Shown piece by piece: positions 21,402 through 30,431 of a stretch of DNA of 64,000 nt. Made by a program: the position numbers and the translations under genes. The stretch's first letter is position 1; each line of letters starts with the position of its first letter. Origin of the DNA: Macrobrachium rosenbergii (Eukaryota > Arthropoda > Malacostraca > Decapoda > Palaemonidae). The notes below the pieces were generated by a model. The model was not told the DNA's origin, ran no database searches, and saw only the letters and a program-made list of their open reading frames with translations. The stretch is taken from assembly GCF_040412425.1 (NCBI RefSeq), contig NC_089777.1, positions 38,829,037-38,893,036 of the forward strand, read 5' to 3'.

Positions 21402-22448
21402 ACGTCACCTTCCTTCTAGAAATTTCTCTTTTGGTATCTCGTAACCAAAATGCCTTAATGACGTCATGTAGTTGTTTCATGTGCTACTGGAATTCTGAAA
21501 TCTGTTTCATTCTTGTTCTTGTAGACTGACCTGTCTGGTTCACTCTCTCTTTCTCTCTTTCTTCATAAGAGGGAAGTTATTAATTAACGTAGAAAACTGT
21601 GGCCACTTGCGTCAGTCTTAGCTTTTTCGAGATCTGAGGGTAGGAAAAGTGTAACGGCGCCTTATTAAAAGTGTGTTTTGTGGAAAACCAGCTGCAGCAA
21701 GTGATTTTACAAAAATTTTCACAAACTTTGGTAAGGTAACGTGAATTTTACTTATTAATACCATGGTATAATAAGTTAGGGAAATTTTGCCTTAGTGAAA
21801 TTATTATTGATAAATCTTTCGTGGAATTGTGTGTTCTTGTGATTGCACTCTCTTCATATTTTCACATTTTTTGTGATGTAACATTTATTTACGTAGCATT
21901 TTAAATATTTCTTGGTAATTTAACATTGCATACTTGATTTAATTTTTCATTTATTAAGATTTTCTTTTCAAATCCTGAGTAATTCTTGATATTTTAAATT
22001 TTTCTTGATTAATTTAAATTCCAGATAAATTAAAGATTTTGTGAATTAGTTTTGTTTTATAATTTAATTCAAGAATTAACTAAGTTTTGTGTTGTTTTCA
22101 AGTAATAGTAATTTTTTCAAATTGTGAATTCTAATTATAAATTTTAAATTTAAAAATAAATTTTTGCGTTTAATAGTTTTAGAAAAACAGTGTTTCATTT
22201 ATTGACCACCAGTGAATAGGATTAATTGTTTGTGCATAAGGCAAAGTGATACACATGTTTTGTTCTTTTAGTTTTGCAAAAGTGAGTTAAGACCAGGGAA
22301 ATAGTTAAAGTTATTTGATGGAGTGATGCCCTTTTACTCTAGAATAGTTCTAGTTTAATTGTTGATGCCTCACATATTCTGATAAACTTAGTTTGATTTT
22401 TCAAGTGATTAGTAAGTTTTTTAAGGGATCACTGTTACCTTTATATAT
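21402..22448. other. Intergenic, very AT-rich, no gene seen
   Basis: Long TTTAAATT-type sequence (about 21750-22450) without motifs or frames. Begins with the right copy of the LTR element's ACGT target duplication. Confidence 0.5.
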
Positions 22449-22634
22449 ATGAGTCGGGAAGTTGGCGAAAACACGCTGGTATGCAAGCAGTTAGCTTGCC
22501 CAGGAAATTCCTTGGGTGCAGTTGCCCTCAGGTTCTAATTTCTTTTATGACTTGTGTGGCCTAGTGGGCAGCGCCCTTGCCTTTCTATTAAAAGACCTGT
22601 GTTCGATCCTGATGTGAGTCAGAAATTTATTTCT
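22449..22634 (+). repeat. tRNA-derived SINE-like unit, copy 1
   Basis: A unit starting GAGTCGGGAAGTTGG. Its 3' part (22551-22620) looks like a tRNA: GTGGCCTAGTGGGC resembles an A box, GTGTTCGATCC a B box, with an anticodon-like stem CTTT/AAAG between them. A second copy follows 273 bp downstream at about 85-90% identity. The acceptor stem does not close and the CCA end is absent, so this is a tRNA-like SINE or pseudo-tRNA, not a tRNA gene. Confidence 0.6.
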
Positions 22635-22721
22635 GTTCCACATATGATTGTGTGTTGATTATTTCTATCTTATTCACTCAGAAGGGATAATTCAAATGAA
22701 ATGCTGTCAATTGGGTCATTG

Positions 22722-22903
22722 CTGAGTCTGGAAGTTGGGGAAAACACGCTGGTATGCAAGCAGTTAGCTTACCCAGGTAATTCCTTGGGTGCAGTTGCCC
22801 TCAGGTTCCAACTTCTTTCATGACTTGTGCGGCTAGTGGGCAGCGCCCTCGCCTTTCAATTGAAAGACCTGAGTTCGATCCTGATGTGAGTCAGATATTT
22901 ATA
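22722..22903 (+). repeat. tRNA-derived SINE-like unit, copy 2
   Basis: Direct repeat of 22449-22634, starting GAGTCTGGAAGTTGG. The tRNA-like part (22821-22893) has a perfect CTTTC/GAAAG hairpin and the B box GAGTTCGATCC. It is followed by a TA microsatellite. Confidence 0.6.
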
Positions 22904-22935
22904 CATATATACAGTATATATATGTGTGTGTTATT

Positions 22936-22937
<2 letters not shown>

Positions 22938-23002
<65 letters not shown>
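22938..23002. repeat. (TA)n microsatellite
   Basis: TA dinucleotides following the second SINE-like unit; Ile/Tyr open frames here are artefacts. Confidence 0.95.
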
Positions 23003-23003
<1 letters not shown>

Positions 23004-23094
23004 TGTATATGATACATATATTTATATATATAAAATTAAAAATAGAAGAAATAGGCTGTATTTCTCATTCATCAATGTGATTGGCTTGAATAAA

Positions 23095-23096
<2 letters not shown>

Positions 23097-23144
<48 letters not shown>
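23097..23144. repeat. (TC)n microsatellite
   Basis: Uninterrupted CT dinucleotides between two copies of a short direct repeat (CATTCATCAATGTGATTGG). Confidence 0.95.
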
Positions 23145-23146
<2 letters not shown>

Positions 23147-23234
23147 TATTAAAAACAGAATATATTTTTCATTCATCAATGTGATTGGCTTGAATAAAAA
23201 CCTCTGAATACTACCAAGTGGCAGTTTCAGACAT

Positions 23235-23235
<1 letters not shown>

Positions 23236-23308
<73 letters not shown>
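23236..23308. repeat. (AAT)n microsatellite
   Basis: About 73 bp of ATA trinucleotides. Confidence 0.95.
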
Positions 23309-23309
<1 letters not shown>

Positions 23310-23353
23310 GTGAAAGTTAAGCGTAGTAAAACAAAGGTCATAACCATATAAGG

Positions 23354-23354
<1 letters not shown>

Positions 23355-23425
<71 letters not shown>
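23355..23425. repeat. (GA)n microsatellite
   Basis: About 70 bp of GA dinucleotides. Confidence 0.95.
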
Positions 23426-23427
<2 letters not shown>

Positions 23428-23749
23428 GATATAATATTACAAAAGGGGAAACCTCACAAAATTTGAAGTGATAGATCTAAATTTCTTTTTTTCGTCATGT
23501 GATTAACACTGATATGAAAAAATTGCTCGATTTGCGTAAGCTCGGAGAGAGAAAAGATTCGTGCTAAATAATGAGTATAGAATGGCTGTTACCTGTGAAA
23601 TTCTCTAAAATTTTTATTATAACTCATTTTTAAAACTTATTAGCATTTTTATCTAAAATTTAGGAAGATTTGGTTAAAAAAATCTAAAAGATAAAGCGGG
23701 TACGTGGTTTAGATTTTGCAGATCATATTTACCACTCGTCGGCGGAAGT

Positions 23750-23892
23750 TTGTAAGGAAAGAGCTGATTGGCTAGAACGGGATGGTTAGACCAATCAGAT
23801 TTGGTTTTAGAAATACTGTGCTGTCATATGACAGCTGATCGATTCTGAGCTGATTCGTCGCCTGTTACAACAACAACATACAAGAAACTCAG
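23750..23892 (+). promoter_or_regulatory. ATP6V0D1: Candidate promoter and non-coding first exon of the V-ATPase subunit d gene
   Basis: The ATG exon at 28932 begins behind a splice acceptor only five bases before the ATG, so a 5' UTR exon must lie upstream. The best donor-like site in a suitable place is CTCAG-GTAAGA at 23893. Upstream are two CCAAT-type boxes in opposite orientation (GATTGGCT and ACCAATCAG) and no TATA box, as expected of a housekeeping gene. This pairing is inference without transcript data. Confidence 0.35.
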
Positions 23893-24202
23893 GTAAGAAA
23901 GGCCAATGATTTTATTTTCTATCCAGATATCCTGCCATGAATCATATTTTAGGACCTGAAAACTGACCATCGTTTGATTGAGTTCTCAGGGCAGTAATAT
24001 CCTGTATTATAAAGTGATATTTTCTCTTAAAATTTCACTGGCAGACCCCACAGGCCTAACCCAGGGAAAGATAATATTTTAGCTTACTTAGTAGTTCTCT
24101 GTAGGCTGAGCTAGCCTAGGATCATTCAAGCTACCGTAGGGTAGTTTCTGCTTATTTTCTGTAATATAAAGCATTAGGTAGTAGTATAATTCATGGCAGA
24201 AC

Positions 24203-25797
24203 TAAGCAAGAGCTCCGCATCGGGTGATACTTTGGAAATTGATTTTTCCTATAGTATTTTGGTTGCTCATTCAGAATTTACAGTTACTTTTTGTCAGTCG
24301 ACTGTAATTAACCTGAGAAGTTCTACGCTGGCCATCCTGGAATGCTATCGCACATGCGAAGTCTTATAGGCTAGGAGAGCTTTTGGTAAAAAGTGGAGTT
24401 TCCTTCACCTGAGGGTCCAGGGGGTCGGAATCCCCAACTAAGTAATGTGGCCCACTAGGTTAGGTTAAGTTAGGGTACATTAGGTTAGTATAGTTCTTTT
24501 TATAATAAATTTCCTTAGCCAGTTCCTTCTTAAACATATGGCTCCCTGATGACTTGCACATTTGGGGAACCATTCTATAACAACAACACGGTAGTCCGGT
24601 CTTTGGCAGATCTCAGCTGGCTGTCCGTCGTGAACTAGGCTATGGCAATTGACGTTTTTCTATAGAACTTTACCTGCTGAACAAGAATTTAAAGTAATAT
24701 TTTGTTGCTCGGCTGTAATTAAGCTGTAAATTATCTTAGAACTGGTGTGGTAAAACCCTTTCGAGAATAGCTAACAGTAAGGAAGACCTGTTGGGAATTT
24801 GGGTTTTTGGTGGGATAAATAACTTGGGAAAAGTTTTCGGTACCTTATTGTTGTATTTCCTGTTATATATGTCATTTGGAACACGAAAAACACGCAAAAA
24901 AAGAAGGGCGAATAAATGGATAGTGGGAGCCGTTCCAAAGGCACTTTTCATTCATTACTAGTACTACTGATTCTAAGCCTTAACACGCATGCGCTAGCTT
25001 TTGGTTCACCAATCACTAGTTGCCGGTTTTCTGCGCTTAGCGAGAACTGCGAGAGACTGGCAATTGACGTGTTCCGAGAACTGCAAGAGACTGGCAAATG
25101 ACGTGTTCCTATATTATTTTACTTGCTGAACAAGAATTTAAAGTAATTACCTCTTGCCGGAACATACGAGCTTGCAGGAATCTTTAAAAATGCAGATAAG
25201 GCGCGCAGCGCCGTTCTGCTACTGCGACCTATAAAGGCCACCCAAGTTGAAAGCAGAAATGGTAATGTTTTGTTTCCCGTTTATGAAAGCTTTGAATAGT
25301 GTGCAGTGGAGCTAGATATGGCAATTGACTTTTTTCTATGTTATTTTACTTGCTTTACAAGAGTTTAAGATAATATTTTGCCGGTCGGCTGCTGCTAAAC
25401 TGTAATTTAACCTTGAGCTGTGTGCGACCCACTGGCGGTTCTCTCTGCCCACTGGTACAGACGTGCAGTTTTCAAGGGTCAATTACATTTTAGTTACAGC
25501 CGACCGACAAAATATTATTTTAAATTCTTGTTCAGCAAGTAAAATAACATAGGAAAACATCAATTGCCATAGGCTAGCTCACCGCAGACAGCCGGCTTAG
25601 AATTATCCGGTCTTTCTCCTAACGTTTCCAAAACCCCATGTTCCCAAAGGGTCCCCAGCCATGTTGGGTAGATATGGGGTTACCTGATAATAGTTGACTG
25701 ACAATAAACAGCACCGCCACCTTCATCAGCAATACAAAAATTAAAGGAAAAATCGATTTCCAAGGTAATAGTCCGTGCAGAGCTCTTGCTTAGAAAT
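24203..25797. repeat. Long imperfect inverted repeat
   Basis: Outer tips CTAAGCAAGAGCTCCGCA (24203) and TGCAGAGCTCTTGCTTAG (ends 25797) are reverse complements. Inside, a segment with CTATGGCAATTGACG...GCTGAACAAGAATTTAAA at 24640-24730 reappears inverted at 25480-25575. Two further direct copies of that segment lie at about 25060-25150 and 25320-25400. It looks like a degenerate foldback transposon or a cluster of them. Confidence 0.6.
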
Positions 25798-26550
25798 ACC
25801 AAATTCATAATTTAGAATGGGTTATTTTTGCCAATGTTGGTGGGCTAACTTTAACCATGTTGATTACCTCCCAATTTCTGTAACTTGTAATATCTAAGTT
25901 TTCTGTACGTCTGGTAACAAAAAGCCTGAATGCCTATGCTGAAAGTATATAGCCTATCTGCTCCTTAGTTGACAGTTTGGCCTTTGCAAGGGCTTGGGGG
26001 ATTGTGATGCTCATCTGTCAATTTCCAGCATTTTACAGAAATTCATAAATTTTGTCCTTGAAGTTTGTTTAATTGGTCTTAGCTATAGTGCTGCTTTTAA
26101 CTTTGGGTGCTGCTGGGCTCCCTACCTAACCTGACTTATTGTGCTGTAAAAGTCATGAAGTAAAATATTTAGAGGTATCCAAAGCTGAGATAGGTGCAGG
26201 ACTCCCATCCTAACCAGACATAAATCACCAGAAGTGAAATACAGGAATTCATCTTGACCTAACCTTGCAAAGTAGGTCCTAAGAATCTATGGCCACCCTC
26301 ATTCCTCCCTCCCTTCTAAATTACACAAGACATATTCCTTATTTTGAGGATAAGAGGTAGTATACTTGCTGTAAGACACACATGTCTCTTGTGCTATTCT
26401 GTAATCCCAGTAATTGTCTCTTTCACCCCAGGTTTGTTTTGTAAAGAGGCATTTGTTTTAGGAAGGAATTCACTTATATCTAAATGGTTGAGGAGTCATT
26501 TTACATTTTTATTATAAAATAAAGGTTTAGACTAATTGTTTTAAAAGACA

Positions 26551-27042
26551 GGTAATTATTACATCACAGAAAAATATAAAAGCTTCCATAAACATCATGA
26601 ATAGCAACTATCACCATCCAGTATCAAAGAGCTCTGAATGGAAGGCTTTCAATGCAATAACAGTTGATCCAGAAAATGATTCAGGCTTTAACATTAAATG
26701 CACAAATTTTTTTTCACGTGTCTGTTTATTCCTAATTGGAAAACATCAAAATGGCCATCTTTAGTCTGGTATCAAATTCAGTTTGGGCTAGGATGTCCAA
26801 ACTGAATTTAAGAACAGACATGGACCAATGATGGCCATTTAGATGTTTTTCAAAAAGGAATAAACAGATGTGAAAAATAATTTGTGCATTTGATGTTGAA
26901 ATGTTAATGCCTGAATCATTTTCAAGATCAATTGTTATTGTATCGAAGGTCTTCCATTCAGAGCTCTTTGACAGTGGATGGTGATAGTTGCTATTCATGA
27001 TGCTTATGGAAGCTTTTATATTTTTCTGTGATCAGTTTTACC
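26551..27042. repeat. Hairpin (foldback/MITE-like) element
   Basis: Two arms of about 230 bp are reverse complements around a centre at about 26795. CATCACAGAAAAATATAAAA at 26572 is mirrored by TTTTATATTTTTCTGTGATC ending at 27034, and the inner arms (AGAGCTCTGAATGGAAG, GTCCAAACTGAATTT) also match. Identity about 85-90%. No coding capacity; the open frame 26732-26998 (-) is only an arm reading. Confidence 0.8.
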
Positions 27043-27094
27043 TCTATGTTCTCTATGTTAGGTAAGGCTATTTTAGCCTTTTAATAATTCTGTA

Positions 27095-27961
27095 CAGTAT
27101 CTCAGAACATCGAAAGGATTCTCAACATCTACCATCAAGGGTTACAGAGTGATGTTGAGTTCAGTATTCAAACATAGAGGATTAGACCTGTCTTCAAACC
27201 AAGACATCAGTGACTTAATCAAGCATTTCAGCACTAGTAAGCAAGCTAAACCCTCAGGAATCGCTTGGAACTTGGACGTGGTCTTCAACAGGCTTTCAGG
27301 ACCACTTTTTGAACCAATGGAGTCGTCGTCTCTTTGGAATCTTATGAAGAAGACATTATTCTTGGTGGCACTAGCTACAGCCAAGAGAGCCAGCGAGCTT
27401 CATGCCATTGATAAAAGGATAGGCTTCTCACAAGGCAATGCAGTATACTCACTAATTTTGGATTTTTTGGCCAAAAATGAGGATCCGGCTAACCCTTGGC
27501 CTCACTCCTTTTCTATCAAGAGCCTCTCAGAAGTACTAGGCCCAGACGATCAAGAAAATGTCCTCTGCCCAGTAAGAGCTCTAAGAGTATACCTCGAGAG
27601 AACCAAAAACCTTAGAGAATCAGCCCCTAATCTTTGGTGTTCCGTTAAAAACCCCAGCCATCCTTTGTCCAAGAATGCACTATCATTCTTTTTAAGATCC
27701 GTGATTTTGGAAGCACATTCGGGAGTTCAAGACGAATTGCTACCCTTGTGCAAAGTAAAGGCTCATGAAATAAGAGCTGTGGCAACATCTTTGGCTTTTA
27801 AACGTAACCTGTCTATCTCTTCAATTTTACAAACAACATTTTGCAGGTGCAAGTCAGTGTTTGCCATGTTTTATTTATGGGACGTTGAGGCAGTGCACGA
27901 AAAATGCAGTACTTTAGGTCCGTTCTTTGCAGCTGGCATGGTATTGGGGGATGAAGGATAG
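27095..27961 (+). CDS. DIRS-type tyrosine recombinase, open over about 285 codons
   Basis: The frame is open from about 27095 and the first Met is at 27149 (270 residues from there to TAG at 27959-27961). Counting from that Met: TAKRASELH with catalytic Arg80, KAHEIRAVATS with His206 and Arg209, and MFYLWDV with Tyr242, so the R...HxxR...Y set of tyrosine recombinases is present. STIKGYRVMLSSVFKH before it matches the DNA-binding start of DIRS recombinases, and [14 protein letters not shown] and WNLDVVF are typical of decapod DIRS copies. In an intact element this enzyme inserts a circular DNA copy without target duplication. Whether it is expressed here is unknown. Confidence 0.85.
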   Translation, partial: QYLRTSKGFSTSTIKGYRVMLSSVFKHRGLDLSSNQDISDLIKHFSTSKQAKPSGIAWNLDVVFNRLSGPLFEPMESSSLWNLMKKTLFLVALATAKRASELHAIDKRIGFSQGNAVYSLILDFLAKNEDPANPWPHSFSIKSLSEVLGPDDQENVLCPVRALRVYLERTKNLRESAPNLWCSVKNPSHPLSKNALSFFLRSVILEAHSGVQDELLPLCKVKAHEIRAVATSLAFKRNLSISSILQTTFCRCKSVFAMFYLWDVEAVHEKCSTLGPFFAAGMVLGDEG

Positions 27962-28454
27962 GAGGAACGCCTTCCCTTTTCCTCTATCCACTCTCCTTGA
28001 ATAAGGGCAGTCGTACTTCTTGGGAAGTTTGGTGGACACTGAATCTTGAGTGTCACCAATTGGTATTTTATGGTTTTGGCTAAATGTCGTGTGGTGTTGG
28101 TTAATTTTATCTGGTCTTTGTTATTCTATTGTACTTTGCCCAGGGCAAGGGCAGATCCACATATCATTATGTGACCCATTGGAATTATTAGCTTTGGCAA
28201 CCTGTGATTGACCTCCTACGTTGCAAAGCACCCACTCAGTAGAGGTGACTCTTGGCTCTACTGCCACACCGCTACAGGTCGAGAGGAGCCACGACCAGAG
28301 GCAGTACCTGTCTGCTGTTGCTTCCTCACTAGTTAAGGTTACAACAAGCATTCCAAGATGCTAGGTAATTTGCTACCCCAAGTTACCCCCATATCGAGTA
28401 GTTTTTTGGGTAGTATATGTCTATTCATCCCACCTCCACTCAATGTGGGATTCA

Positions 28455-28550
28455 GCTATGTAATTATTTGGTAAGTTACTTATATAAAAATGACATTTTT
28501 ATAATAAAATAAAGTTTTATAAATACTTAGCAAATAATTACATGATCAGA
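28455..28550. repeat. Internal complementary region of the first DIRS-like copy
   Basis: Palindromic block: TATGTAATTATTTGGTAAGT, then an AT-rich core TTTTTATAATAAAATAAAG, then ACTTAGCAAATAATTACATG. In DIRS elements such a block is complementary to both termini and templates circle closure. The matching block of the second copy is at 36262-36355. Confidence 0.7.
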
Positions 28551-28936
28551 GCCCGCCCTCCCCCCCCTCTCTTGGACATAAAACATAAACGAATTGAGCT
28601 CCTTAGCTAAGTTGTACCTAATCTTCCCGGATAGTGGGCGGGGCAACATACCTACATCTAAAACAAAAGAGCGCTACCGCGAATTTCGAATTTTGAGCTG
28701 CCTCGTAAAGTAGAAACTATAGCTATATAATTATTTGGTAAGTATATATAAAACTATTTTATTATAAAAATGTCATTTTATACCTCAGTTTGCTAAGTTA
28801 TAAAAGTACATTGCTGTATAATAATTCATATTCATTTATCATGTGTATTGAATTTGCATTGCATCTCATAAGTACAGTAAAGTACTGTTTTATTTATTGA
28901 GGTATTTCAGTTTTGCTGTTTGACATTTCAGGCAAT

Positions 28937-29057
28937 ATGCTAGACAGTCTGTTCAACATTGATTGTGGGTACCTTGAAGGCCTTGTTCGGGGCTTCAAGA
29001 ATGGTATACTCAAGCAGACGGACTACTTGAATCTTGTCCAGTGTGAAACTTTAGATG
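28937..29057 (+). CDS. ATP6V0D1: ATP6V0D1 coding exon 1
   Basis: The acceptor ATTTCAG ends at 28931, five bases before the ATG (context GCAATATGC). The exon ends GATG-GTAAGT in phase 1 and encodes the N-terminus [15 protein letters not shown] up to QCETLD. Confidence 0.95.
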
Positions 29058-30377
29058 GTAAGTTTTTAAAGCTATAGTATTTTATTTTAATTGTTTTATA
29101 TTTAAATATTTTCACATATACAAAGTTTTAATTATACACAAGGTACTTGAAACATGGTCATTGTAGCATTTTCCTTACTATAAGTCAGAATTTCATATAG
29201 CAGGTGATTTGTTGTAAAGTGGTTTAGGTACGAAGGAGAGATTGTTCATAAAAATAAGTGTGGCTTATTAGGGATCTGTTACAAAGATTTGTTTGTAAAC
29301 AAATTTATGCTAGATGGATGTACTGTCTATATGATGAAACCCTCTAAATCTGTTGGACAGTTCTGGTTATTTAATATTTTATTAGAATAACTGTTAAGGC
29401 TTGATTGGATATATTCCTGCCATATAACAGATAGGTCTTTTTCACCAAGAAAAATTATTTGATGTGAAAAATTAGCTGTTCTTTACTACAGTAGCATTTT
29501 TAGTAGTTTTAAATTCATGCAGTTCAAGCGACCGGTTTTATTTAATAGAGATTATTATACTAAACTCAGTTCTACCTCACTGTAGTGGCTATGAATATTA
29601 AAATTATGCATTTCGTCCAACATTTTGGTGCACATATTCTCGCTGTGGAAATGGATTCAAAAGATGAAGACTACTCATGTAATATTTTTTTCATCTCCAG
29701 ATCTAAAGCTTCATCTGCAAAGTACCGATTATGGAAACTTCTTAGCAAATGAAGCATCACCTCTCCAGGTATCAGTCATTGATGACAAACTAAGAGACAA
29801 GTTGGTGACTGAATTCCAGCATTTGCGTACTCATGCAGTGGAACCATTGGCTACATTCCTGGACTACATTACTTATGGGTTCGTATGGTGTTCTTTTGAG
29901 TAATTACATTGTCTTGCTATATATTTGTCTTTCATTGCTTAAGTCAGTTTGTAGAGCTTATTGTGGTGTACCTTGTTTTTTAGTTAATTCCAAGGATGCT
30001 AGTATCATTACACAGTAAAATATAGTGTAATGAAGGTGTCATAGCTATTGCACAGTATACTGTTAACAGTTAGTGTGGTACTGGAATGGTAATGTGTATT
30101 CTTTCATTGTGAAAACCCCTTATTTTACATAGGCTCTATGCTGTAGTAATGTGGTATTATCTGAGAATAGTCATCAGCTAAAGATTGAAGATCAGACATG
30201 CTCTATGCTGTAGTAATGTGGTATTATCTGAGAATAGTCATCAGCTAAAGATTGAAGATCAGACATGAAACTTCTATTTTTTTGCATACTACTGTATTTG
30301 AAAATTGCATACTACAGTACTGTGTTTGAAATGTATGTTCATTAGCTCGCTCTCTCCCTCTCTCTCTGAAATGTGAG

Positions 30378-30431
<54 letters not shown>

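Larger units (their letters stand above)
27095..28790 (+). mobile_element. 3' part of a DIRS-like retrotransposon
   Basis: It contains a tyrosine recombinase frame (27095-27961), then a non-coding tail homologous to the tail of the second DIRS-like copy. Next is an internal complementary region (about 28455-28550), where TATGTAATTATTTGGTAAGT faces ACTTAGCAAATAATTACATG, and a terminal arm ending near ATAATTATTTGGTAAGTATA and AATGTCATTTT. Gag, reverse transcriptase and the left terminal repeat are missing or not recognisable, so the copy is 5' truncated. It lies in intron 1 of the V-ATPase gene if the 5' UTR exon call is right. Confidence 0.75.

Noticed and set aside
22551..22620. Genuine tRNA gene
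   Set aside because: The acceptor stem does not pair, conserved U33 and the anticodon loop are wrong, and the unit is duplicated with non-tRNA flanks; better as a SINE.
26440..26560. Left terminus of the first DIRS-like copy
   Set aside because: A 25-bp resemblance to the internal complementary core (ACATTTTTATTATAAAATAAA) is within chance for AT-rich DNA, and the TTACCAAGTAATTA signature is absent.
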